A DNA stretch of 64,000 nt from Edaphochlamys debaryana. Its lineage: Eukaryota; Chlorophyta; Chlorophyceae; Chlamydomonadales. Position numbers and translations under genes: made by a program. The stretch is taken from NCBI GenBank assembly GCA_016858145.1, contig JAEHOE010000111.1, forward strand, positions 248,001-312,000. The letters run 5' to 3'. Positions 21,212 through 32,188 of the stretch are shown here, in pieces (the first letter of the stretch is position 1; each line of letters begins with the position of its first letter). Below the pieces are notes generated by a model. The model ran no database searches, was not told where the DNA came from, and saw nothing but the letters and a program-made list of their open reading frames with translations.

Positions 21212-23785
21212 TTACTTCTGTGCGGCCAGGGCCTTCTCGGCCTGGAAGTACAGCTCCTTGGCCTTGGTGCCCGCCAGGGCCAGCACCTGTGGTTGGGCCC
21301 CGGGGCGCGCACGGATGCAAATGAGCATCAGTTGGTTGGGATCCGTCCCATTTGGGTCGTTACCGCATCGCGCAACACACCGCCCGTGCACCCCATGCAG
21401 GCCCGTAGCTCACAGGGACCCCGCCGCCGTCCAGAGGACTAGGGCCGCCGCCGCCGGTACCTGCCCCGCAACCCCTCTCCTGGCCGCCCGCTCACCTTCT
21501 TGGTCTCCGCCTCGTACTTGGTGGTCGCCACGAACACGCCCGCGAAGGAGCCCATCACCATCAGCTCCGCCAGCCACAGGGGCAGCGGGCCGCGGCGCTT
21601 CTGAGAGGAGCAGGAGGGGGGAGGTCGAGAGGGAGCCGGGGGGTGCGCTACTCAACTGTGCAAGACGCATGCCCCAGGCGTGACTGAGGCGGGTCGACAC
21701 CAAGGAGCCCGGTCTCTAGGTTCCAGGGTTGTTGTTCAACGGCCCCAAGAAGACCTGCTAGGGCAGCCCAAGCCTTACCTTGCTGGCGGGCTGTGACCGC
21801 AGGGCGACGGGGGGGAGGGGCACAAAAGGCACGAGACGGGCGGAAGATTAGTACGACATACTATCACAACAGAGTAGCCCCCGAGGCACCGCTTGACGCC
21901 TCATCCTCCCACCTCCTCCTTCTTAGGCTCGGCCTTCTTGGCCGGGGCGGGAGGGGGGGCCGGGGCGGCCTTCTTGACCTCCACCACGGGCTCGGGCTGC
22001 GGTCCGGGGAGGGAGGCGTCAGGTCAGGCACCAGCCCACCTTGCCGGCGCCTCTCCAAGGACACATGCCACCTCACGTTCCCACATGCTCAGCAGCAAAC
22101 CACGCCCGCACCTTGGGCGCCTCCTGGCGAGGGGCGCTGAAGAAGGAGGGGCGCGCGGGGGCCGGCTCCGGGGCCGGCGCCGGGGCGGCGACCTCAGGCG
22201 CGGGCTCAGGGGTGGGGGCGCTAAAGCCGAAGCTGCGGTAGCGGGTGTTGGACTCGTAGGTGCTGGCGGCGCCCTTGACGTCGCCCAGGGCGTTGCGGCG
22301 CTCGGCTGCGGCCAGAGGGGGAGGTGGGGGGACTGGCCTCGATCTAGGGTCCTGCGCTGGGGCTCTGGGGCCAGGGGCTGCTGCCCAGGGCGGAGCCCGC
22401 CAGGGTCGGCCAGGGAGGGGTGGTCGAGCGCAGCGCCTGGGGTCAGGCCACCACGGCTTGCGCTGCCCTCCCGTTCGTCTGTGCCCCAGCCGCTGGCGAC
22501 CCGTGTGGCCTGACGGTGCCTGCTGCCAAGCCCTGCGTGCTTGCTGTGTGCCCCCCGGTCCTCCTCCCCCACCCGCGGCCTCCTCGTCCGCCTTCTGGTC
22601 CTCAGCAGCTGCAGGGCTGAAGGAGTTCTTGGCCTCAGCCGCCTCGCGCCTGCATTAAACAGCCCACAATGGCGGCCGAGAACGGGCGGGTTCAGCGTGG
22701 ATGACTGATGTGGCTTGCGCCTGGCCACTGTGAGAGACACGGGCGATCCAATCATACTAGAGTCCCCCTTCCCCGCTCCCTTGGCGCAGGGGAAGTGCGG
22801 TGCGGCCCACTCACGCCTGGCGCAGCATCTCGCGGCGCTTCTCGAACTCCCGCATACGCCTCTGGTAGGGGGTCAGCTCCTCCTGCGGGGGTGGGGGGGG
22901 GAGCAGGGCGGGAGGAGCACAGCTCGGAACCGAGGGGCGCGGCCACGTCAACGTCCGGCTCCCTGCCCGTCGGTGCTGGCATCTGCCCAACGCGTCGATA
23001 CGGTGGTGTCAAGGGACAGGGGAGGGAGTGGAGCCCCTAGTCTGCATCACGCACCTCCGCCACCTCCTCCTCGGCATGGGCCGGCTGCAGCATGAGGGTG
23101 GTCGGGTCGAAGGCGGGGACGCTCAGGCCCAGAGTGACAGCGCTCAGCAGAGCAGCAGCGGTGGCGCGGATGGGCTGGGCCTGCGGGGGAGGCAGGAGGC
23201 CAAACGCAGAGCACACGACGAAGGTTTCAGTGGCAACGGAGGAGCACCCGGGCGAGAGATTTGCGTCCGTCAACATGGTCATTTTGTGTGGGGTAGCCAC
23301 GGGTCCGGTCTGCTGGTTTGAGGAGGTAGGGTGCGCCAAGCCCAAGGCTAGCCCAGCCCCCAGTCCCCGTTACCCCTACGGTCGGGGGGGGCCCATGTAT
23401 CCAGCCTCACGCCCGCCGATCGGGTGGACTGTCTTGAATAGCCAGCGTGTGCAGGCAGGGGTGTTCCTTGCAGCTATGGGGCCTATGGTAGTTGGGGCCT
23501 AAGTGGTGTCGGGGCGCTTTCGCCGATAACGTGACGAGTTTGCACCAGCGCCTGTGTTGCTAACTGCGTGGTCGGCCTGCTTTCCTGAGACAGCAACCCG
23601 CGATGTGCGATGCGCTTGTCTCCGAGCTTGCACAGCACAGCGACCTCACCGCCAGCCTGCCCGATCTAACTGATCGAAAGCCTCACCTGTGCCTGGACGC
23701 GGACGGCCACAGCGCGCGACGGGCGCACGCAAGCGGTCGCGGCCCGGAGGGCCTTCGGCTGTGGACGCACACGAGAGGCCTGCAT
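21212..23785 (-). CDS. Thylakoid single-pass protein with bipartite transit peptide (unrecognised; PETO-like at most)
   Basis: Exons, in reading order: 23785-23687, 23180-23055, 22882-22815, 22649-22573, 22305-22112, 21996-21913, 21790-21779, 21600-21496, 21286-21212; 279 residues. The first 33 residues (MQASRVRPQPKALRAATACV...) are a typical plastid transit peptide. A hydrophobic stretch and AHA at residues 67-69 follow, then EEE: a thylakoid-lumen signal with an AxA cleavage site. The mature part begins with a charged region (ELTPYQRRMREFEKRREMLR), then an Ala/Pro/Glu-rich linker. A membrane helix at about 226-247 (LPLWLAELMVMGSFAGVFVA) leaves a short basic C-terminal tail. This topology recalls the cytochrome b6f-associated protein PETO, but I cannot confirm homology. 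One exon is only 12 bases (PASK). The gene is divergent from the aquaporin gene. Confidence 0.65.
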
Positions 23786-24363
23786 TTCTGCCTATACGAG
23801 TTCAACGCGGTGATCGGTTATGCGGGGCGGGAGCTCGCGGGTATGCACGCGTCCGGGGGGGGCTGCCAAATTGGCAAATTTCCACTGCATGGCCCCGCTC
23901 TTCCGCATCCCGCCCCCTGTGCGGCAAAATGCGCTGTGCGTTCTTGAGGTCGCCTTGAGGTCAAAGCAACTAGCATTTATCGCCACCAACACGTTGCCGC
24001 TCCACTCCCCGGCGAAACAAGCAACACTCAGCGGCGAGAGCGACGCCCAGACGAATCAGAAGCTTTGTTCCGAACGAACCTGCGGGGGCGCTAGGACGCC
24101 CTCTGCTCACCTCCCCCTAGCCTTGTCAGAGGCCTTGCAAGTAGGCGGGTTCGGGCGAGGAAGGTCGGGGCAAGTCAACTTCAGGATTTCGCGATTCTGT
24201 CTGTTCCGGCCTCCTCATAGCTCCATACGCGGAAGATTGTTTCCAACAAGTCCTGAGTCTGTTCTGGTAGAGCAGCCGTGGCCGGCCCGTGCCGTGTTGT
24301 GTTGGAGGAGCATAGTGGACCTGATTGCGCTTGTTTGCGGCGCTGCTTTGGCCCCCCTGCAGG
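23786..24363. promoter_or_regulatory. Divergent promoter region between thylakoid-protein and MIP genes
   Basis: 578 bases separate the two start codons, which point away from each other. There is no clear TATA box. A cctgcag just before the MIP ATG may be the end of a 5' leader intron. Confidence 0.4.
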
Positions 24364-26028
24364 ATGTCTCTGGAGGTGCAGGCAAAGTATGACAAGGGCT
24401 ACTCGGACGAGGGGCAAGGCCTGGTGGACCTAGGAAACAGCAGCACAGCCCCGCAAGCTGCACAGCCCGTCAAGTATGGCGACGACGACGACCTGCTGCC
24501 CGTGGTGCTGGAGCGCTACCTGGAGAAGGCTGGAATCATGTAAGCGGCGGCTTGGCCTGACCGGGCGCGGTGGATGCTGCCATGGCCGGGCATCCTCCTT
24601 TGCGCCCGACTGCCTAGACCAGGCAGATGCCGCATGGGCAGTTGTCACAGCGGGAATGCGTTCATGGGAGGCGGAGGGTTGGTGTGTCGGTGGTGGGGCA
24701 GAGGGTAGTCCCCGTGCTCCCGGACACACGTGCCGGCGCATACTCTTCCTCCACCTCCACCAAACCCGCAACCTCTCCCCCTCTTCCCCCTCCTGTCCTG
24801 CAGGCAGAAGCTGCGCCCATACCTGGACGTTAACGGCCAAATTCGCAACGAATTCGCCCGCTGCCTGATGGCGGAGTTCTTCGGCACGCTGCTGTTCCAA
24901 ATGTTCGGTGGCTCCGCGCCGCCCAAGGACACCTCCGCCCCCGCCGCCAACGGTTTCGCGCTGGTGGCCGTCAGTAAGTCGAGGGCCTGAAACCGTGGCA
25001 TAGAGGGTGATTTCTGTCTGGTCTTCTGACCACGTCATGCTCCCTACCTGACCGGACACCTCCGCTGCTCTCTGCGCCCTCGCCTCCAGTCTACGCCTTC
25101 GCCAACATTAGCGGCGCCCACATCAACCCCGCTGTCACCTTTGCGCTCATCTGCACGGGCCACATGAAGTGGTGGCGCGGCCTGCTGTACATCATTGCTC
25201 AGGTATGCCGGCGAAGGGTCAATCAAGGGGAGAGGACTGCTGTGAAATATTGCAGGGAAGCACTGCACGGATCAGCTCAGGACTTGACATACGTCCCACA
25301 ACGACGTCCCGTCTCATTCCACTCCGACCCACATGGTGTCTGGCTTTCCAGTCCGCCTCTGTAGTTGTCGCCCCCGACCCACATGGCTTGGAGTATGTGC
25401 AAGGTCTCGCTGCTCACATCCGGGCTTTCTATCTTTCGTGCATGCAGATCCTGGGTGCCATCTTCGGCGCGCTTATCTACACCGCCCTCATTCCCGCGCT
25501 GCACCTGGGCGCTGGCGCCGGGTCGCCCGGCTGCTTCGGGCCGGCCAACAACGCCACGCTGGGCGACGTGTGGGGCTGGGAGGTGATGATGACGTTCCTG
25601 CTGGTCATGACCGTGTACGCGGCCGCCGTCGCCAAGCCCGGTCACGGCAACACCGCTCCCCTGGCCATCGGCCTGTCGCTGTACGCCGCCGCCATCTCGG
25701 GTAAGGCTTTAGGGCGCACACCCCCGAAGTGCGGCTGGGAAAACGGAGTGCTGGTGGCGACAACCAGCATGAGTCCTTGTGTGAGGTGCGTGAGTCCTAG
25801 GGCTTAACGGACGTGCGTGCGTCGTGCCCTGCCCCGACAGGTGGCCCCTACACCGGCGCCAGCTTGAACCCTGCCCGTACCATCGGACCCGCTGTCGTGT
25901 TCACCTGCAACGTGGGCGTGTCCTTCCTCTACATCTTCGCGGAGCTGTGCGGCGCGGCCCTTGCGGCCGGCCTGTCCATCTTCCTGTACGGCCGCGCGCC
26001 CACCAGCGTGCGCAGCACCGCCTTGTGA
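24364..26028 (+). CDS. MIP1: Major intrinsic protein (aquaporin / glycerol channel)
   Basis: Exons 24364-24539, 24804-24973, 25090-25202, 25448-25700 and 25841-26028; 299 residues. A hydrophilic N-terminal extension of about 75 residues with an acidic DDDD cluster precedes the first helix (CLMAEFFGTLLFQMFGG). The two pore motifs are SGAHINPAVT (NPA at 128-130) and GASLNPARTIGP (NPA at 247-249). Six helices are visible, as is usual for the family. The product is a membrane channel for water and possibly glycerol or other small neutral solutes. The N-terminal extension is longer than in most aquaporins. The symbol follows the C. reinhardtii gene MIP1, which from memory also lies near a beta-tubulin gene. 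Intron 3 contains two copies of GACCCACAT. Confidence 0.94.
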
Positions 26029-27484
26029 GCGGCTCCCATGGGCGACCTGAGCCCCACCCACGGGTGGTAGACAGCTCACACGAGGAGGAGCGCATAACAA
26101 GCGCAGGACCTTGGCAACAGGAGGAGCTAATGGGATGTGTCACATCTGTGGACTTCGATACGCGCGGCATGGAAGATGGTGCTGCGGGAGGATAGTCGGT
26201 GTCTGCAGTTCTGGCAGGCGCTGGAGCTTCGGGAGGATGGGCGGAGTCTGCAGTGTTGGCGGGCGGTGGTGGTCTGAGCTACCGTCTGGCCAGGGGGACA
26301 TGCAGTCTGCAAGGATGAGGTCACGGCCCTTGGGGCGGCATAAAGTGGACGGTCGGATGGAGTGACATCTAGCAACAGGGCTTTGACGGGGCCCACGGAC
26401 ATGGGGGTGGGGGCGGGTCTTGACGAGCGAGTGATCGGATCTCAACAGGCGTGCTGAGTATGCTTGCATGGGCCCAGACGAGCGATGCGTGACAAACGGA
26501 GGTGTACCGGGAGAGACCGTAACGTGCACGCGGCCAGCGATTGCTGGCCACCGCGGGCAGTGTGGTCAATGAGCGATGGGTTGTGGGTGGGGCCAGAGGC
26601 CTGTGGGGGAACCGGAAGACGACGGGGCGGGAATGCAAGGCATGGGCTGCGGTGCTGCTCATGAATTGTGTGCTCATTGGATTAGCAATGGATTCACATG
26701 GTGTTCACCCGTAACGGCAAGCCACGTGCATGCGCTATTCCCCTGCAGGGCGTGGGCAGCAGCACTGTAGCCAGGCCATATGTCCGCGCCAACCCTATGT
26801 CCACAGCGGATCCAGCACGGGCAGAGATGGGAGCCGCACAGCTCAACTTATTCTCCGCAGTGGACTGGAACATGAGAAAGTGTCGAGAACAGCAATCCAT
26901 CGTCCCCAAGCAAAAGGCAACGTCTCGAACACCAGCGGTAGCAACAGAAGCCGGGCAAGCCGCTCCCCGGTTGGCCGAGCCCAGCACCTTGACTCAGAAC
27001 CCTCATCAACCCCGCCGACGACAAACAATACCCCAGTCCGCCAAAATTACTCCTCGCCTGAGAGTACACGAGGCTGGGATAGGGACAGCAGGACGGCGGG
27101 GTATTCGCGTGACCGGGTCTTTAAGCCCTATCCAAACCCACATTACTGTACACAAATCAGGTACTACGGCCTCCAACCATCGTGACTATCGGTAATCCGG
27201 TGCTTGGCAAAGACGGCGACCGGCCCTCTCACTTCTGGGTCTCACGCCTTATATCAAAGTTGCTATCCCATGTCCGCCCCGGACCATGAAGTATCCCGCG
27301 GCTGTCCTCTCCCTCTCTCAGCTTCAACCAACCATCCCTGTACGATAAGCCCCCTTCCAGGCGCGCAAACCTCCAAGCCCCTCAAAACTGGCTGCACTGG
27401 CCCAGACACACGTCCCGCCAACTATCGGCACCCCCAGCTCCCCACCCTCTTCGTCCGGTCCCTCCGTGTCCCACCCTGCGGGCC
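26029..27484. other. Convergent 3' regions of MIP and U-box genes, with a small tandem repeat
   Basis: No convincing exon. No TGTAA was found for either gene. Short open frames here (for example 26698-27195) have unremarkable composition and no recognisable motifs. Confidence 0.5.
26186..26275 (+). repeat. Two-copy 45-base imperfect tandem repeat
   Basis: Units 26186-26230 and 26231-26275 both begin GGGAGGAT and share GTCTGCAGT and TGGC(A/G)GGCG at the same offsets. They lie in the probable 3' untranslated region of the MIP gene. Confidence 0.7.
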
Positions 27485-29649
27485 TCACCGCGTGTGGACC
27501 AGCACCAGGACGCTGGCCGCCTGCACCACCCGCGTCACCGGGTGGGCGGCCCCCACCAGGCAGGCCAGCGCGTACACCCCCGAGCACACCGCCCGCTGCA
27601 CCCTCCGCCGCCGCCACCACCCGCGCCCGTGGCCGCCGCCCTCCCCGCCGCCGCCCTGGGGCCCCCCTTCCAAGCCCTGGGGCGCCGCCTTCTCGGGCCC
27701 AGCCCAGCCGGCGGCGCCGCTGGCTGCCGCGCTGCTGCCGCCCGCGACCGCTCGCCGCTGCGCCAGCGCTGCGTCCAGCCGCCCGCACCGAAGCTTGGTG
27801 TAGATGTAGAGCAGGTCAGCGTTGGCGTTCGCCCCCACCGCGACGCCCGCGTGCACGGCCGCGTTCGCGCCGCCCCCGCCGCCCGCCGCCGCGCCGCCGT
27901 ACTCGATTGAGCTGCAGCGGCTGACGCGGTGGGGCCCACCCGGGCCCATGCCGGCCCCATTCCCCGTGCCGGGGATCGCCATGCCCCCCGTCGACCCCAC
28001 CGTGCCCAGGCCCGGCCCCCCGCTGCCCGCGCCCCCGCCCGCCCCCCCCAGGATGTACTCGCAGAACCGCACCACCAGGGCCTCGGGCAGCCCCGCAGCC
28101 AGGAGGACGCCCACGAATCGCGCCGGTCGGCAGCCCTCGGGCCCCTCGCCCAGGCTCAGGGCTGCCAGCCGCTCCACCAGGCGCTCCTCGTCCTCCTCCT
28201 CCTCGCCCCCCCAGCACGCCAGCAGCCCCTGCAGCGCCTCCACCTGGGCCTGGGGGGGGGGGGAAGGAGTGGGGGGGGCGGGACCAAGGGGCAAAGGCAT
28301 GAGAGGACGGGGGCCGGGGGCAGGGAGAGGAGGGCGCTAAAGGGAGGCTCCAAGGCCGGAGCCAGAGGCGCCCCCAGCACATGCAAATGGCAAGGAAGGT
28401 GGGGCTATCGAACTGCGTGGGCCCATGGAGCCCTGACAGAGGTGCTCAGCGCTTGGGGACGCGGCCACTACAGGTTCGCCCATGAGGCAGCGCCCTCGTC
28501 CGCCCGCACCTGGCTGTCGCCCCCCAGCTGCAGCATCTTGGTGTACAGCCCCGCCGCCAGGTCCCGGTGCCCGCAGGCCGCCAGCGAGGAGGCGAAGCGG
28601 CTCAGGGCCTTGAAGGTGGAGTTGTGGGTAAATCAGGCAGGATTTAATCAGTGAAAGTTGGACTTTTCATGTGCGCGCTCATCCAGCGCTCGCTTGCCAG
28701 GCTTTGCCGGGTCCCCACCCCCACCCCCACTACACCACACCTCGGCCCCCACCTGGAAGTCGTAGATGCTGCTGGGGTGCGTGAGCACGTAGTCCACCAC
28801 CTCGGGGGTCAGCCCGGGGGCGCCCAGCAGGCAGCTGCCGCAGTCCGGGGGGCAGCCCGCGGCCCCCGCCGCCAGCTCCGCCGCTCGGCGCAGGTAGCGG
28901 ATTGGCGTGCGGCAGCTGGGGCGGCACACCTGCGCCACGCAGCCCCTCACGGCGCGTTCCCGATATGCAGCAGCCTGGGGTGGTACAGGGAGGTTGCGGA
29001 CGGCGTTACGAGTGGGAGACCGTTCGCAAGCAGGCCCGCAGCCGCACTTGTTGGTGCGCGTTCTGGCCTCTGCATTGCAGGTCCGCCCCCACCTTGCTCT
29101 TCATGGGCCACACGGTGGTGAGCTGGTTGGTGACCGGCTGGTTGCTTATAGGGTCCACCTGCAGGGATATCACGGCAAGGGATCCGCGGCAGGGGCGGTC
29201 ACCGCTCCGGGGCACGGGCGGGCGGGGAGGCCGGGCTGCCAGCTGTTGGGCCCCGGTGCGACTGGCGCAGCGTGGGAGGATCAGCCATCACACGCTGTCC
29301 AGAAGCGATTTCACAGAAAGCAGTGGGCCCCTTGTCCTTTTTGATGTGCAACCTCTGAAGGCGTGGGGCCCTCGGTAGATGCTCCACAGCATCGGGCCAG
29401 CTGGTCGCGATTTCTGCCTACCAGTCGGTGCGCCAGAGCCTTCTCGATGGCCACACGCTCATACACCTGGCCGGCTGAATTGATGACGGGGTCCGTGAAA
29501 AGCTCGTGCAAAATGGGGCAGACCAGGTCGACTGGTGACTCAAACAGCTGCCCATCGTTCTCGTCATATGGCAAGCCTTCTACTGGCATCGGTACAGAGT
29601 TGGTGGCCCCTAGGCCGCGCCTCAGGCTATTGCTTTGGGCTAAAGTCAT
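27485..29649 (-). CDS. U-box domain protein (putative E3 ubiquitin ligase)
   Basis: Exons, in reading order: 29649-29422, 29158-29093, 28974-28753, 28608-28510, 28249-27485; 459 residues. The U-box spans about residues 35-100: LFESPVDLVCPILHELFTDP, SAGQVYERVAIEKAL and DPISNQPVTNQLTTVWPMKS, with the hydrophobic and Pro positions typical of E2-binding U-boxes. The middle part is Cys/Ala-rich; EEEEDEERLVERLAALSLGE and a Gly/Ala-rich stretch follow. There are no clear Armadillo repeats, unlike many plant U-box proteins. The end is less certain: the stop TGA at 27485-27487 overlaps a possible donor (CG then GTGAGG), so a further downstream exon cannot be excluded. Target proteins are unknown. Confidence 0.78.
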
Positions 29650-30291
29650 GGTTGAACTCCTTCAGCCGTGCGTGGCAGGCATCGCCTTTGAATGAATGCA
29701 GGTGGCGCAGTGAGATACAAGAGTAAAGATGTGTGTTCGGCCGCCGAGGCACTCGCGTGCGCCGTGTGATGGACGCGTGTGGCATCTGTGCCAACCCCCC
29801 CTCGCCCCTCCTGCCCTCGCCAGCGCGTGATATGACAGGCCCCCACTCTTGCCCATTGTCCAAACTGCAAAGGCGCACATGAACCACACGCATAACGAAG
29901 ACCCCTCATTTTTCATGGACTGCCACTGAGCCCCCGACGCGGCACCCGAGAACGCAATGCCGACAGCAGCGTGGGCGGTCCTTCGAGTCTCCCTGCGTGC
30001 TCCGCAGAGTGGCGCAACCTCCAGCCCCCCACGCCCCTCACCACTATCGCACGTCAGCGTCAAGGCCCGACCAAGGGCACACGGCATGACGACCTATTGA
30101 CCATCCGCGCTTGGCAAATAAGCCCTCGGTCTTCCACCAGTCCAAGTCCACAGCCGCCGGAGGTCGGGGCTGCCGGCACGCAACGAACGGCCGCCGTGGA
30201 TGCGAGCGCCCCCGTCAATGCGAGCGGCGGCTCGTCCCTCGATGCCAATACCCGCAACTGCACAGGCTGCAAACCGGAATTGCCACTACCG
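29650..30291. other. Spacer between U-box and glutaredoxin genes
   Basis: This holds the U-box promoter and the glutaredoxin 3' region. No exon or recognisable signal was seen. Confidence 0.5.
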
Positions 30292-31473
30292 CTACCCCTG
30301 TAGCACCCCCGCCTCCACAAGCAGCTTCTTGAGCGTGCCGTTGGCAGCGGCCGCAGCGGTGTCGTCGCCGCCGCCCAGGAAGCGGCCGTTGATGAAGACG
30401 CGGGGCACCGTGCGGCCGCCCGTCACCTGGCCCAGGGCGTCCTGCACGCTGGATCCATCCGAGCGGCGGTCCAGCTGGGGGCGGGGCCGGGGCACGAACG
30501 GTGGAGGGCAGGGTGGGGTGAGATGGCCGGTAGGGTAGGGCAAGGGCAGTCACGGGCAGGGTTTCCTCAGGCGGACCACCTCCGGGTGCCGTGCAGGGTC
30601 CCTCACCTCGACCACGGTGTACTGGTCGGGCTTGAGGTAGGTGTTGAGGGCGTTCTTGGCCTTGTGGCAGTAGGGGCACGAGGTCTGCGGCCCAAGGGGG
30701 ACAGACGGGAAGGCGGGAAGGCGTGGACGGGAACGCTGCATACCGGTACATGCTGGTTGGTCCCAGCCTGTCCGCACGGCTCCGGCGTGTCCATCACGGC
30801 CGAGGCCCAGGCCCAGGCCCAGTAGGCCAGAAAAGCTTGCGCTGACTACCGCACGCCTCTTCAGCCAATTCCATTACCAGTACCCCCACCTAACACACGA
30901 CACCACGTACTCCTGTCCTCTCGTACCGTCCATGTCCCCAAATGCCAGCTACCCGCAGTAACAGCATAGTCGGTATGCTCAGCCCAGCTCAGCCGTGCTC
31001 AGCTGCATCTCCCGGACCCTGATTCCCCTCAACACACCACCCTGGCCTGTCCTCTCTCACCTTGCTGTACACAAGGACCTGCGTGAGGGTCGAGGGGGTT
31101 GTCAGAGGGGCCCAAGAGCAAAGGCCCATACGCTAGCGTGAAGCTCTGGCTCCGGGCTCTTGCGTTGGGGCCGAGGGCTTCGGGCTGACGCCGGCCGCCT
31201 TCCCGAGGTGGCAGCGGGTGCGGCACCAGGCAAGAGGGGGCCCGCGGATGCCACCCCTAAGCACCGCTCGAGGTTCAAGACCCCGGCCTCATCCCCCCCG
31301 GCGGCACGTCTCTCCTCTATCGCCCATAAGGCTCAAACAGCGCAACTGACACCACCACTTCACCGCAAGGAACCGGAGATGGATGGGCGCGATGCGAGCA
31401 TCATCCTCGCCGCTCGCACCTTGTTGCTGGACACAGCAGCCTGGACCTCCTTGAGCGCATCCGCCTTCCCCAT
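30292..31473 (-). CDS. Class I (CPYC) glutaredoxin
   Basis: Exons, in reading order: 31473-31420, 31078-31061, 30684-30607, 30474-30292; 110 residues, the usual size. MGKADALKEVQAAVSSNK has no transit peptide, so a cytosolic location is likely. VLVYSKTSCPYCHKAKNAL carries the CPYC dithiol active site. TVPRVFINGRFLGGGDDT holds the cis-Pro of the TVP motif, and the GGxDD glutathione-binding loop follows. The enzyme reduces disulfides and deglutathionylates proteins using glutathione. Exon 2 is only 18 bases (VLVYSK). It is closest to the C. reinhardtii cytosolic glutaredoxins, but I cannot say which paralogue. Confidence 0.94.
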
Positions 31474-32188
31474 GGCTCCAGACGTTCCCTGTGAGTTGCC
31501 CGTCTTGACAGGAGAGCCCAAGCTCAGTGGATGGCAGTTTGCTAGTGCGCGATATACCTCTACGGTAAACAATATTGTGGGGCGATGGATAGGCACTACG
31601 CTGCTGGCTCAATGTGAGGACAGCGGTGCTGCTGGAGGCCGGTCGCAGATCGCAGGCACTTTGCATTGTGTTTTGGCACGGGTGAGCCACGCACGTCCCC
31701 GCTCTCGCCGACTTTGGGGGGAATAAGGCAAGCCAAGCGTCAGGTGCAGGGCCGACGCAGTAGAGCCAAAGCAGATTACACATGCCTTCTGAGGACACCG
31801 GGAATCGACGAAGTCTTAGGCGCCCGCTCAGGGCCGCAGTCTTTGTATAGTGCAGGGGCCAGGGCCAGTCCCTCCTCCTGCGCACGCTACCCAGGCGCCA
31901 CACAGCCGGCTTCTCTCGCCCTAAATAACTCGAATCCTCGCGCTAAGTTTGCTAGGGTGGGGGCCAATTCCCCACAGGAATGCTAGACTAATGGAATTCT
32001 CTTCTGCCCCACCTCACACCCTGCTGTTCTGCCCCGCCTGCGCCCACCGCTGCCGTGCGGCCTTTCTAACTAGGTCTATAGACGCCCACCAGCTACCTCC
32101 CCCGCCCAAGTTCATCAACAGCAATCGACGACGACTCTACACTCTGGTAGTAGGGCTGTCAGACGCAGCCTACACCTGGGCCAGCCAA
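31474..32188. other. Spacer between glutaredoxin and pherophorin genes
   Basis: It contains the pherophorin 3' region and, beyond it, the glutaredoxin promoter. No exon was found. Confidence 0.5.
31776..31780 (-). terminator. Polyadenylation signal TGTAA of the pherophorin gene
   Basis: TTACA on the plus strand lies about 410 bases beyond the pherophorin stop and 300 bases before the glutaredoxin start codon. Confidence 0.6.

Noticed and set aside
23272..23274. ATG giving MLTDANLSPGCSS as start of the thylakoid protein
   Set aside because: It would read through an intron; the exon at 23785-23687 gives a proper transit peptide and splices in phase.
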